Part shown: one piece after another, positions 6,603 to 12,850 of the stretch | How positions within the stretch are numbered: the stretch's first letter is position 1 | Layout of the letters: each line of letters opens with the position of its first letter | DNA from: Chloroflexota bacterium | GTDB taxonomy: Bacteria; Chloroflexota; Dehalococcoidia; Lucifugimonadales; Lucifugimonadaceae | DNA: 12,956 bases | Reading direction: 5' to 3' | NCBI GenBank assembly: GCA_029262715.1 | Contig: JAJCYX010000090.1 | Span: 1 to 12,956 of the forward strand | Made by a program: the position numbers and the translations under genes | Notes under the pieces: generated by a model | Databases searched by the model: none | What the model was told of the DNA's origin: nothing | What the model saw: only the letters and a program-made list of their open reading frames with translations

Positions 6603-6626
6603 ACACCGCAAAACGCAGCTTGCTGC
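6603..6626 (+). repeat. Repeat D just after the uppS stop
   Basis: ACACCGCAAAACGC plus the hairpin GCAGC-TT-GCTGC. The uppS stop codon is 6631-6633. On the uppS transcript the order is stop, hairpin, GTTTTGCGGTG, which is terminator-like with a four-base U tract. Confidence 0.74.
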
Positions 6627-6630
6627 CTGC

Positions 6631-7437
6631 CTAAACCCTGCCGAACCTGCGGTTTCTGCGAGTGTAGACCTCAAACGCCTTGTGTAGCTGACCTCCGTCG
6701 AATTCCGGCCAGTGAACCTCGGAAGAGTAGAACTCGGCGTACGCAGACTGCCACAGCAGGAAGTTGCTGATTCTGAATTCTCCACCGGTGCGAATGACGA
6801 GGTCAGGGTCGGGCACAGATGATGTGAAGAGGTAGTTCGAGACCATCTCCTCGGTGATATCGTCCGGTGAGATCCCTTCCTTAATCATGCGTTGGATAGC
6901 CTGAACAACGTCGTACCGGCCGCCGTAATCGAACGCAATTCCCAGCGTCATGCCCTGGTTGTTGCGAGTCAGTTCGACCGCTTCGGCGATTTGATCTTGC
7001 AGCTCTTTTGGTAACCGATCCAACCGTCCCACATGCTTGATCCTGATGCCGTTGCCATGCAGCTCTTCTGTCTCTACTCGTATCACCTCTGCGGCAAGCG
7101 CCAGAATTCCAGTGACCTCTTCGTTCGGGCGGTCCCAGTTTTCGGTTGAGAATGCGAACAGTGTCAAATATTCCACACCGGACTGTGCTGCGGCCGTAAC
7201 TACTCGGCGCAGGTTCTCATACCCTGCGCGGTGACCCTCGGAGCGGGGAAGGCCACGTGACGATGCCCATCTGCCGTTTCCATCCATGATGATGGCAACG
7301 TGGCGCGGGATCTTCATCTCCGCTGCGTTGGAGTTTTTGGTACCCGGTGCGGGTACAGGTCCGACACCGTTCTGCTGCTCCCGGGCGGCCTGGGAGCCAG
7401 CAAGGTTGCCCGCCTTGTCCGGCACAGTGGATGTCAT
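6631..7437 (-). CDS. uppS: Undecaprenyl diphosphate synthase (cis-prenyltransferase)
   Basis: Adds cis isoprene units to farnesyl diphosphate, giving the C55 lipid carrier for peptidoglycan and other wall polymers. Conserved blocks in order: HVAIIMDGNGRWA with the catalytic aspartate (D52 from this start), GHRAGYENLRRVV, LTLFAFSTENWDRP, and DPDLVIRTGGEFRISNFLLW followed by AYAEFYSSEVHWPEF. The end is RRNRRFGRV. From the ATG at 7435-7437 the product has 268 residues, of which the first 40 are polar, Pro/Asn/Gln-rich and probably disordered. The ATG at 7315-7317 (MKIPRHVAIIMDG) gives 228 residues and is a real alternative. A TTG at 7501-7503 would extend the frame through a 38-bp palindrome and is less likely. 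None of these starts has a well-spaced ribosome site. The gene follows frr and precedes cdsA, the usual order. Confidence 0.96.
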   Translation of the reverse strand: MTSTVPDKAGNLAGSQAAREQQNGVGPVPAPGTKNSNAAEMKIPRHVAIIMDGNGRWASSRGLPRSEGHRAGYENLRRVVTAAAQSGVEYLTLFAFSTENWDRPNEEVTGILALAAEVIRVETEELHGNGIRIKHVGRLDRLPKELQDQIAEAVELTRNNQGMTLGIAFDYGGRYDVVQAIQRMIKEGISPDDITEEMVSNYLFTSSVPDPDLVIRTGGEFRISNFLLWQSAYAEFYSSEVHWPEFDGGQLHKAFEVYTRRNRRFGRV

Positions 7438-7463
7438 GGTTTCAGATAGGACTGCTGGTTGAC

Positions 7464-7501
7464 GGTTTTTTCGAGCCTGAAGGCCCGAGGCCCAAAAAAC
7501 C
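7464..7501. repeat. 38-bp imperfect palindrome between frr and uppS
   Basis: The outer arms GGTTTTTT (7464-7471) and AAAAAACC (7494-7501) are perfect. The inner part CGAGCC-TGAA-GGCCCG can also pair, with one mismatch. It can fold in RNA from either strand, but no free U tract follows on either side, so it is not a standard intrinsic terminator. It could modulate uppS expression or bind a dimeric protein; both are guesses. Confidence 0.6.
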
Positions 7502-7525
7502 AAATGCCTGTGTGAGAGGTCGGTC

Positions 7526-8083
7526 TTAGACCTGCATTACCTCGGTCTCTTTGGCAGCGCTGGACTCGTCGATATCGGCCACTGCTCCATCGGTCACTTT
7601 TTGCAACTGTTCCTGGCCTCGCCGGGAGTCATCTTGCCCGATGTCCCCGTCCTTTTCCATTTCCTGAATGAACTCTCTCACATCTTTGCGAACGTTGCGC
7701 ACTGCCACCTTCGCCTCTTCCGCCCTTGTCCGCACCAGCTTGACCATGTCTCTGCGACGCTCTTCTGTCATGGGTGGAATGTTGAGGCGAATTCGGTCAC
7801 CGTCTATGTTCGGCGTCATGCCGAGGTCTGACTGCTGAATCGCTTTGGAGATCAACTCGATTGCATTTTGGTCCCAGGGTTGAATGATCAGCATGCGCAC
7901 ATCACCCGCTGAGATCTGGGCCAGCTCCTTGAGCTGCATCCTCGTGCCGAAGTAGTCGACGTCCAGGCTTTCTACAAGGGCCGGGTTGGCGCGGCTTGTC
8001 CGCACGCCCGATAGCTCTCTGCGAAATGACGAAACTGCTCCGCCCATACGCGTACGAGCATCATCTAACGATTCCTGGACCAT
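7526..8083 (-). CDS. frr: Ribosome recycling factor
   Basis: Splits post-termination ribosomes together with EF-G. From the ATG at 8081-8083 the product has 185 residues, exactly the usual length. It starts MVQESLDDARTRMGGAVSSF and shows the diagnostic GVRTSRANPALVESLDVDYFG, ISAGDVRMLIIQPWDQNAI and IRLNIPPMTEERRRDMVK. The helix AEEAKVAVRNVRKDV carries R129 and R132, the key arginines of the E. coli protein at the same numbers. The start is fixed by a GGAGG ribosome site five bases upstream (8089-8093). A GTG farther upstream (8126-8128) would add 15 unrelated residues. The gene lies between pyrH and uppS, as in many bacteria. No unusual features. Confidence 0.98.
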   Translation of the reverse strand: MVQESLDDARTRMGGAVSSFRRELSGVRTSRANPALVESLDVDYFGTRMQLKELAQISAGDVRMLIIQPWDQNAIELISKAIQQSDLGMTPNIDGDRIRLNIPPMTEERRRDMVKLVRTRAEEAKVAVRNVRKDVREFIQEMEKDGDIGQDDSRRGQEQLQKVTDGAVADIDESSAAKETEVMQV

Positions 8084-8088
8084 CTGGA

Positions 8089-8093
8089 CCTCC
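8089..8093 (-). promoter_or_regulatory. Ribosome binding site of frr
   Basis: GGAGG on the minus strand, with a five-base spacer to the ATG at 8081-8083. This decides the frr start against the upstream GTG. Confidence 0.88.
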
Positions 8094-8180
8094 ACTGTCG
8101 TCGCGTGAAGCCTGTGAAGGCACCTCACCGAACGCCGTCCTTCGACTCGCTGGCTGTCTGCCGCTGCATGCCTCAGTCAC

Positions 8181-8199
8181 AAAAATGCCTGCGGCAGGA
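8181..8199 (-). terminator. Weak terminator-like hairpin between pyrH and frr
   Basis: The minus strand reads CCTGCCGCAGGCATTTTTG: a short stem CCTG-CCG-CAGG, then a run of five T. The stem is only four to five base pairs, so it is at most an attenuator that lets most transcripts reach frr. The other bases of the 148-base pyrH-frr spacer show nothing recognisable besides the frr ribosome site. Confidence 0.35.
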
Positions 8200-8231
8200 T
8201 AGCTCCGGGAATATTAATCTACAACCGACCG

Positions 8232-8951
8232 TCACGCAGTGATGAGCGTCCCGACGTTCTCGCCGTTGAGCACTCTTGTCAGGTTTCCATCGACAAACAG
8301 ATTAAAGATGGCAATGGTCATTTCGTTGTCCATGCACAGGGAAAGAGCGGTGCTGTCGATCGCCTGGAGTCTGAGATTCAGCGCGTCGTGGTGAGTCAGG
8401 TGGTCGAACTTCTTAGCGTTCGGCTGCACATTCGGGTCGGCGTCGTACAGGCCATCGATATTGTTCTTCGCCATCAACAGGGCATTAGCACCGGTTTCAA
8501 GTCCGCGCAGCGCGGCGGCCGTGTCAGTCGACATGTACGGGTTGCCGGTGCCGCCAGCGAATATGACCACGCGACCCTTTTCCATGTGGCGAATGGCGCG
8601 TCTGCGAATGTACGGCTCTGTCACGATCGGCATAGCGATTGCTGACTGAGTGCGAACTTCGGTGCCGAGTTTTTCGAGCGCATCTTGCAGGGCGATGGCG
8701 TTCATGATGGTCGCCAACATCCCGGCGTAGTCCGCTGTCGAGCGGTCCATACCGGTGGCTTCGTAGGTGGCACCGTTCCAGATGTTGCTGCCACCGATCA
8801 CTATGCCGATCTGCACACCGGTGGTCCAGGCTTTGTGGACCTCGGTCGCCACAGCTTGCAAAACGGGCGGTGAAATGCCGAATTCGTTGTCACCAGTGAG
8901 CGAATTACCGCTCAGCTTTAAGAGAACTCGTGCGAAAGATGACTCTGGCAA
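8232..8951 (-). CDS. pyrH: UMP kinase (uridylate kinase)
   Basis: Phosphorylates UMP to UDP with ATP; the bacterial enzyme is hexameric and belongs to the amino-acid kinase fold. The product has 239 residues, the normal size. Visible motifs: RVLLKLSGNSLTG (K12; the family usually has GEAL where this has GNSL), VIGGSNIWNG near 51-60, DYAGMLATIMNAIALQDALE near 74-93, and FAGGTGNPYMSTDTAAALRG near 131-150 for the UMP and ATP sites. NNIDGLYDADP near 163-173 follows. The start is a TTG (8949-8951) supported by GGGAG with a six-base spacer. No ATG lies near the family start. The gene begins 23 bases after tsf, so the two are surely cotranscribed. The product supplies UDP for RNA and for wall precursors made by neighbouring pathways. 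Confidence 0.97.
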   Translation of the reverse strand: MPESSFARVLLKLSGNSLTGDNEFGISPPVLQAVATEVHKAWTTGVQIGIVIGGSNIWNGATYEATGMDRSTADYAGMLATIMNAIALQDALEKLGTEVRTQSAIAMPIVTEPYIRRRAIRHMEKGRVVIFAGGTGNPYMSTDTAAALRGLETGANALLMAKNNIDGLYDADPNVQPNAKKFDHLTHHDALNLRLQAIDSTALSLCMDNEMTIAIFNLFVDGNLTRVLNGENVGTLITA

Positions 8952-8957
8952 GCAAGG

Positions 8958-8962
8958 CTCCC
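8958..8962 (-). promoter_or_regulatory. Ribosome binding site of pyrH
   Basis: GGGAG on the minus strand with six bases before the TTG start. It supports the non-ATG start of pyrH. Confidence 0.82.
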
Positions 8963-8974
8963 GGTCGCTGTTGT

Positions 8975-9484
8975 CTACTGGCCGAGTTCGAAGCGTGAGA
9001 ACTTGCTGATGACAATGTTCTCGCCGGTCTTGGCGGCCAGCTGCTTCACGAGGTCGCCGATCTTGGTGCCGGCGTCCCGAATGTAGTCCTGCTCCATTAG
9101 CAGCTCTTCATCGGCGACTTCACCTGCGTCCTCTGGGACCGATTCACGGTCAACAAAGCGTGGCGACATTGCTGCCACCTGCATCGCCAAGTTCTTGACC
9201 AGTTCCTTGAAGTCGTCGGTGCGAGCCACGAAATCAGTCTCGCAGTTGAGCTCGATCATGGCGCCGATGCGGCCACCCTGGTGAATGTAGGACTCGACCG
9301 CTCCCTCGGATGCGACTCGGTCTGAGCGCTTGGCCGCTGACGCGAGCCCCTTTTCTTGCAGAAGCTCCTCGGCTTTTTCCGAGTTGCCTTCCGCCTGCTC
9401 AAGGGCGCGCTTTGCGTCCATGACGCCTGCGCCAGTCTTGTCCCGCAGTTCGCGGATCATTGAAGTTGAGATTTCCGTTGTCAT
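8975..9484 (-). CDS. tsf: Elongation factor Ts, short form
   Basis: Guanine-nucleotide exchange factor for EF-Tu. The product has 169 residues; the E. coli protein has 283, but short forms lacking part of the second core subdomain and the coiled coil are known in several phyla. The N-terminal UBA-like domain (about 1-50) shows SMIRELRDKTGAGVMDAKRALE and AEELLQEKGLASAAKRSDR. The key EF-Tu contact motif TDFVARTDDF is at 83-92. The C-terminal end ENIVISKFSRFELGQ is typical. The ATG at 9482-9484 matches the family start; upstream GGGA is poorly spaced. It lies between rpsB and pyrH, the near-universal order. No truncation is implied: both ends look natural. Confidence 0.97.
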   Translation of the reverse strand: MTTEISTSMIRELRDKTGAGVMDAKRALEQAEGNSEKAEELLQEKGLASAAKRSDRVASEGAVESYIHQGGRIGAMIELNCETDFVARTDDFKELVKNLAMQVAAMSPRFVDRESVPEDAGEVADEELLMEQDYIRDAGTKIGDLVKQLAAKTGENIVISKFSRFELGQ

Positions 9485-9547
9485 TTTCGGCTGGTTCCCA
9501 TTAACAGGATATGTAGGAGATGCAGGATGTGAGGTTTGATAGCTGCT

Positions 9548-9565
9548 TGATCTAATCAGAGATCA
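9548..9565. other. Small hairpin after the rpsB stop
   Basis: TGATCT-AATCAG-AGATCA forms a perfect 6-bp stem, 7 bases 3' of the rpsB stop codon. It has no U tract. It may mark the rpsB-tsf boundary as an mRNA processing or stability element. Confidence 0.35.
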
Positions 9566-9572
9566 GGCGGCT

Positions 9573-11015
9573 TTACTCAGACTTCTCACCTGCGGCCTTT
9601 TCCTCTTTGTCTGTGGCTGGCTCTGGCTCAGTCTTCGCCTCGGCCTTTGGCTCTTCGGACTTGGTCTCTTTGGGCTCTGCTTTTGCTTCAGGTTTTTCAT
9701 CAGCTTTGGCCTTAGCCGCTTCGGCTTTTGGCTCGGCTTTCGCCTTCGTTGGTGTGTCCTTTTTAGCAGCGGGCTTTTTGTCAGCAGCTTTCGGCTTCGC
9801 CTCAGCCTTTGCAGCAGGCTTCTTCTCAGCCGTTTTTGCTTCCGCTTTAACTTCTGGCTTAGCAGCAGCTTCGGTCTTGGCTTCAGCCGCTGACTTCGCC
9901 GCAGCTTCCGTCTTAGCTTCTGGCTTCGCCTCAGCCTTTGCGGCAGGCTTCTTCTCAGCCGTTTTTACTTCTGCTTTAGCTTCTGCCTTGGGCTCGGCTT
10001 TGGCTTCAGGTTTTGCAGGCTTGTCTTCTATCTTGGCAGGCGCATCGGCCTTGGCCTCTGGCTTTGCTTCGGCTGCTGGCTTTGCTTCGGCCTCTGGAGC
10101 AGCAGATGCAGCGGCCTTTGCAGCCTCAGTAACTTCTGCTTCCTTCTTCTTCTTGTCTGCCTGTGCTGCTGCCGCTCTTTCAGCAGCCTTTGCCTGTGCA
10201 GCAGCCCGTGCCGCAGATTCCTGAGCCTCAAGCTCGGCATCCGCAGCCATGCGCTCTTCAAGCCTCGTGCGGTGGAGGTTCTTGCCCTCCAGGATCGCGT
10301 CAGCAATGTGTGCCGTGATCAGATCAACTGAGCGAACAGCGTCGTCATTGCCTGGGATAATGAAATCGGCATCGTCCGGGTTGCTGTTCGTATCTACGAT
10401 TGCAACGATCGGTATTTTAAGGCGTCGGGCCTCCCGAATGGCGATGTCTTCCTTCTGGGTGTCGACGATGAACAGGATGTCTGGAAGCTTGTCCATCTCC
10501 TTGATGCCACCGAAGAACTTGTTCAGGCGGTTCACCTCGGTCTGCAGCCGGAGCGACTCGCGCTTCGTCTGCGTTTCGACGGTTCCCTTGGCGAGTGCAT
10601 CTTCCAGGTAGACCAGTCGCTCGATACGCTTCTGGATGGTCTGGAAGTTGGTTAGCATTCCACCTAGCCAACGCTGGTCAATGAACCATGCGCCGCAACG
10701 CAAGCCGTGCTCTCGCACCGCTGCCTGTGCCTGCTTCTTGGTGCCCACCATAAGGACCTGTGCGCCCTTGGATGACGCTTCTGTCAGGAACTGCTTGGCT
10801 TTCTCAGTGGCCTCAACGGTCTTTGCAAGATCGAAGATGTGTGATCGTGCGCGCTTGGCAAAGATGAATTTTTCCATCTTCGGGTTCCAACGCTTTGAAG
10901 GGTGACCGAAGTGAACCCCAGCGTCGAATAGCGTTCGCAGATCAAGAGGCCTCTGAGTTCCGTTTTCGGGCTGCTCTTCTGTGGCAGCGATCTCCGGAGT
11001 CTCAGCTGTTGTCAA
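9573..11015 (-). CDS. rpsB: Small ribosomal subunit protein uS2 with a long Ala/Lys/Glu/Pro tail
   Basis: Residues about 23-250 are a complete S2: LDLRTLFDAGVHFGHPSKRW, IFAKRARSHIFDLAKT, VLMVGTKKQAQAAV, WFIDQRWLGGMLTNFQT, LPDILFIVDTQKEDIAI, IPIVAIVDTNSNPDD and FIIPGNDDAVRSVDLI. S2 binds late in 30S assembly and helps dock S1. After residue 255 there is a tail of about 225 residues made almost only of A, K, E and P with some T, S and D, roughly doubling the usual 230-260-residue protein. Within it KTAEKKPAAKAEAKP occurs twice, 43 residues apart. The start is TTG (11013-11015) with AGGGG seven bases upstream; no better ATG lies near. First gene of the cluster. The frame is open throughout, so the tail is not a frameshift. 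Confidence 0.97.
   Translation of the reverse strand: MTTAETPEIAATEEQPENGTQRPLDLRTLFDAGVHFGHPSKRWNPKMEKFIFAKRARSHIFDLAKTVEATEKAKQFLTEASSKGAQVLMVGTKKQAQAAVREHGLRCGAWFIDQRWLGGMLTNFQTIQKRIERLVYLEDALAKGTVETQTKRESLRLQTEVNRLNKFFGGIKEMDKLPDILFIVDTQKEDIAIREARRLKIPIVAIVDTNSNPDDADFIIPGNDDAVRSVDLITAHIADAILEGKNLHRTRLEERMAADAELEAQESAARAAAQAKAAERAAAAQADKKKKEAEVTEAAKAAASAAPEAEAKPAAEAKPEAKADAPAKIEDKPAKPEAKAEPKAEAKAEVKTAEKKPAAKAEAKPEAKTEAAAKSAAEAKTEAAAKPEVKAEAKTAEKKPAAKAEAKPKAADKKPAAKKDTPTKAKAEPKAEAAKAKADEKPEAKAEPKETKSEEPKAEAKTEPEPATDKEEKAAGEKSE
9793..10050 (-). repeat. Two in-frame 129-bp repeat units inside the rpsB tail
   Basis: The plus-strand block starting GGCTTCGCCTCAGCCTTTGC occurs at 9793 and again at 9922, with about 58 bases nearly identical (few changes) before the units diverge. 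The 129-base period equals 43 codons, so the duplication kept the frame. Confidence 0.75.
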
Positions 11016-11022
11016 CTTATTG

Positions 11023-11027
11023 CCCCT
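11023..11027 (-). promoter_or_regulatory. Ribosome binding site of rpsB
   Basis: AGGGG on the minus strand with a seven-base spacer to the TTG start at 11013-11015. Confidence 0.78.
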
Positions 11028-11097
11028 GTGTCCGGGTTGCTCAACTCATGAAGAGCTTGCCGGTCCAGTGTGTTTGTTTGCAGACCCGACTCACACA

Positions 11098-11120
11098 ACA
11101 AAACGCGGGATACGCCCGCG
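11098..11120 (-). terminator. Hairpin with U-rich tail in the rpsB leader (possible attenuator)
   Basis: On the minus strand CGCGGG-CGTAT-CCCGCG is a perfect 6-bp GC stem, followed by TTTTGTTGTG. It lies between the candidate -10 and the rpsB start, and no minus-strand gene lies upstream in the window, so it would act on the rpsB transcript itself. It also resembles repeat D (AAAACGC plus hairpin), so it may be a D unit reused in a leader. Regulation by attenuation is inference. Confidence 0.5.
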
Positions 11121-11162
11121 TCCAGATTCAATACGGTGAAAGATGGTCGAGTCCAGCGCTGA

Positions 11163-11168
11163 AGTATA
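11163..11168 (-). promoter_or_regulatory. Candidate -10 box for the rpsB operon
   Basis: TATACT on the minus strand matches TATAAT at five of six bases. The hexamers at 16-17 bases upstream (GTGAAC / AGTGAA) are poor -35 boxes. Its place ahead of the leader hairpin is sensible, but the call is weak. Confidence 0.35.
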
Positions 11169-11252
11169 CCACAGCACAAGAACGGTTCACTCTTGTTTCG
11201 CGTCGGTATTTATACGCTCATTCGACATTGGGTTCGGGCACGTTGCGACATC

Positions 11253-11272
11253 GGATGTTTAAGGATGTTTAA
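11253..11272. repeat. 10-bp perfect tandem repeat upstream of the aldo/keto reductase
   Basis: GGATGTTTAA occurs twice head to tail. It lies about 200 bases before the reductase start and about 90 bases beyond the candidate rpsB -10. It could be a regulator half-site pair or chance. Confidence 0.5.
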
Positions 11273-11460
11273 CGGCTGACAGGCTGTTCTATTGATCGAA
11301 ACTTTCACGGTCTTGCCTGGGGTCGCATAAGACGACGAGGCTTTTTGAGCTTTCTTAATACGGGGTGCTGGAGAGAGTAAAGCCTCAGCCTGTAGACTCG
11401 CCGGGAATATCCGATCACAAGCCTGCCAGCGTGAGTTTCGCCAGGAATGAATGCAATCCA

Positions 11461-11465
11461 GGGAG
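11461..11465 (+). promoter_or_regulatory. Ribosome binding site of the aldo/keto reductase
   Basis: GGGAG with a seven-base spacer to the ATG at 11473. It selects this start over an upstream in-frame GTG at 11365. Confidence 0.85.
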
Positions 11466-11472
11466 TCCAAAA

Positions 11473-12396
11473 ATGCCAGATCTAACGAAGAACCTGCTTG
11501 GTGACACCGGCCTGAACGTAACACGACTTGGCTTCGGCGCTATGGAGATTCGCGGCGCGCCAAGAGGCCGCGAGGTGACCGCTGAACAGGCAGACATCAT
11601 CCTCAACGCGGTGCTTGATGCGGGCATCAACTACATCGACACGTCGATCGACTACGGCATGAGCGAGGAGTACATCGGTCGCTTTATAGCCAATCGGAGA
11701 GACGAGTACATCCTGGCGTCGAAGTGCGGCTGCAAGGTTGGCGCGCCGGTTGCGCCTGCGGGTGGTCCGTCGGTTCACGAATTTACTCGAGAGAATGTAA
11801 TTACCGGGGTTGAGCAGAGTCTTACTCGAATGAAGACCGACTACATGGATGTGGTGCAGTTTCATTCAAGCCCGGATATGCAGACGCTTGAGACTGAGGG
11901 TGCGCTGGATGCTTTGCGGGAGCTTCAGCAGCAGGGAAAGGTGCGACATATCGGCATGTCAGGGACGTTACCGAACCTTACTGAACAGATAGCCAGCGAC
12001 GCGTTCGCTGTGCTCCAGATTCCGTACTCGGCGCTGGAACGAGATCACGAGGACTTGATCGGCACGGCGGCTGCGAAGGGTATTGGCAACGTGATTCGCG
12101 GCGGCGTTGCGAAGGGCGAGCCGGGTGAGTCGGGTGTTGTCGGTCGCGTGTCATGGGACACGTTCGAGCAGGCGAAACTTGGCGAGCTTCAAGAGGATAG
12201 TGAGTCTCGAACTTCGTTCATGCTGCGGTTTACCGTTTCACACCCGGGAATGCACACCACGATAGTCGGAACGCTCAACCCGGATCATCTCCAGCAGAAC
12301 GTTGACGCGGTGGAGCGCGGTGCGTTGCCGGATGATGTGTACACCGAGGCAAAGAGGAGACTGGCGGAAGTGGGGCAGGTGCCGGCGGGGGCGTGA
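11473..12396 (+). CDS. Aldo/keto reductase family oxidoreductase
   Basis: NADPH-linked TIM-barrel oxidoreductase; the substrate cannot be told from sequence. The 307-residue product starts MPDLTKNLLGDTGLNVTRLG, with FGAM at the first strand. The catalytic tetrad is visible: D56 and Y61 in NYIDTSIDYGMSEE, K84 in ILASKCG, and H131 in VVQFHSS. Then KVRHIGMSG (about 156-164), and a late cofactor region where TIVGTLNPDHLQQNVDAVERG replaces the usual VIPG segment. The shape is that of the general YghZ/YajO-like aldo/keto reductases, somewhat short in the middle (after IPYSALER). The start is set by the GGGAG ribosome site. It is transcribed away from the rpsB cluster and seems unrelated to it. Stop TGA at 12394-12396. 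Confidence 0.93.
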   Translation: MPDLTKNLLGDTGLNVTRLGFGAMEIRGAPRGREVTAEQADIILNAVLDAGINYIDTSIDYGMSEEYIGRFIANRRDEYILASKCGCKVGAPVAPAGGPSVHEFTRENVITGVEQSLTRMKTDYMDVVQFHSSPDMQTLETEGALDALRELQQQGKVRHIGMSGTLPNLTEQIASDAFAVLQIPYSALERDHEDLIGTAAAKGIGNVIRGGVAKGEPGESGVVGRVSWDTFEQAKLGELQEDSESRTSFMLRFTVSHPGMHTTIVGTLNPDHLQQNVDAVERGALPDDVYTEAKRRLAEVGQVPAGA

Positions 12397-12526
12397 GGGG
12401 GTGGTAGTGGGCGCGCAAGTGAAACAAGCACGGCGTGGATTTGTCATTCTGAACTTGATTCAGAATCTCTCAGACGTTGACACATAGCCGCCGCTTGCCG
12501 GATGAAATCAGCGACAATATCGCGTC
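12397..12526. other. Spacer between the reductase and the GIY-YIG gene
   Basis: Holds the left copy of repeat C (12441-12471) and little else. The hairpin ATTCTGAA-CTTGA-TTCAGAAT (12446-12466) could stop or slow transcription, but no T tract follows. No ribosome site is visible before the GIY-YIG ATG. Confidence 0.6.
12441..12471 (+). repeat. Left 31-bp inverted repeat (repeat C) of the GIY-YIG unit
   Basis: Begins TTGTCATTCTGAACTTGATT and ends CTCTC. The exact reverse complement is at 12823-12853. Each copy is itself a palindrome with an 8-bp stem (ATTCTGAA / TTCAGAAT) and a 5-base loop. Confidence 0.92.
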
Positions 12527-12850
12527 ATGAAACCGCGCAACTCTTACTTCGTGTACATGACTGCCAGCCGATCTGGTGTCATCTACACAGGTGTGACGTC
12601 AAACCTCGAAGGACGAGTCTGGCAGCACAAAAACAAAGCGACTCCAGGATTCACATCCAAGTACAACGTCGACAAACTAATCTGGTTCGAACAGACGGCT
12701 AGCGTCGAAAGCGCAATCCTGCGCGAAAAGCAGATAAAAGCATGGCAGCGCGCATGGAAGATAGCGCTGATAGAGTCGGTCAATCCTTCGTGGCATGATC
12801 TGTCTGACGACTGGGGTGCAACGAGAGATTCTGAATCAAGTTCAGAATGA
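12527..12850 (+). CDS. Small single-domain GIY-YIG endonuclease family protein (COG2827-like)
   Basis: The 107-residue product has the compact GIY-YIG fold alone. YFVYM (Y10) takes the place of GIY, and IYTGVTSNLEGRVWQHK gives the YIG-like Y20-T-G and the catalytic-type R30 with H34. ILREKQIKAWQR holds the metal-binding glutamate E67, and LIESVNPSWHDLSDDW is the usual C-terminal block with N-P-x-W at 86-89. Family members may cut or nick DNA; biological roles are largely unsettled. All expected active-site residues are present, so it looks intact. Residues 100-107 (RDSESSSE) and the TGA stop are encoded by the right inverted repeat, beyond the normal domain end. No Shine-Dalgarno is visible. 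It is unrelated in function to its neighbours, which fits an acquired or mobile gene. Confidence 0.9.
   Translation: MKPRNSYFVYMTASRSGVIYTGVTSNLEGRVWQHKNKATPGFTSKYNVDKLIWFEQTASVESAILREKQIKAWQRAWKIALIESVNPSWHDLSDDWGATRDSESSSE

Larger units (their letters stand above)
6353..6630. other. Gene-free gap between uppS and cdsA, filled with repeats
   Basis: These 278 bases hold no supported gene. In order they carry the rest of repeat C, a D-like unit (6394-6412) joined directly to repeat B (6413-6457), a D-like unit (6499-6520) joined to repeat A (6521-6556), and a D unit (6603-6626) four bases from the uppS stop. GGCCGTACCAC at 6381-6391 and GTGGCACGGCC at 6458-6468 form a near-perfect inverted repeat around the D-B block. 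No cdsA promoter was recognised. Confidence 0.75.
11016..11472. promoter_or_regulatory. Divergent control region between rpsB and the aldo/keto reductase
   Basis: There is no supported gene in 457 bases. On the rpsB side it holds the ribosome site (11023-11027), a hairpin with U tract (11098-11120) and a -10-like TATACT (minus strand, 11163-11168), implying a leader of roughly 140 bases. On the reductase side it holds a 10-bp tandem repeat (11253-11272) and the ribosome site (11461-11465). No strong promoter for the reductase was found. Confidence 0.6.

Noticed and set aside
7438..7503. N-terminal extension of uppS from a TTG at 7501-7503
   Set aside because: It would translate through the 38-bp palindrome and adds residues unlike the family; an ATG start is more likely.
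9607..10224. Plus-strand open frame of 205 residues rich in Ala, Ser, Phe and Gly, looking like a membrane or silk-like protein
   Set aside because: It is the reverse complement of the Ala/Lys/Glu tail codons of rpsB; composition follows from the antisense reading and there is no ribosome site.
11365..11472. Upstream GTG start for the aldo/keto reductase
   Set aside because: The ATG at 11473 has a well-placed GGGAG and matches the family start.
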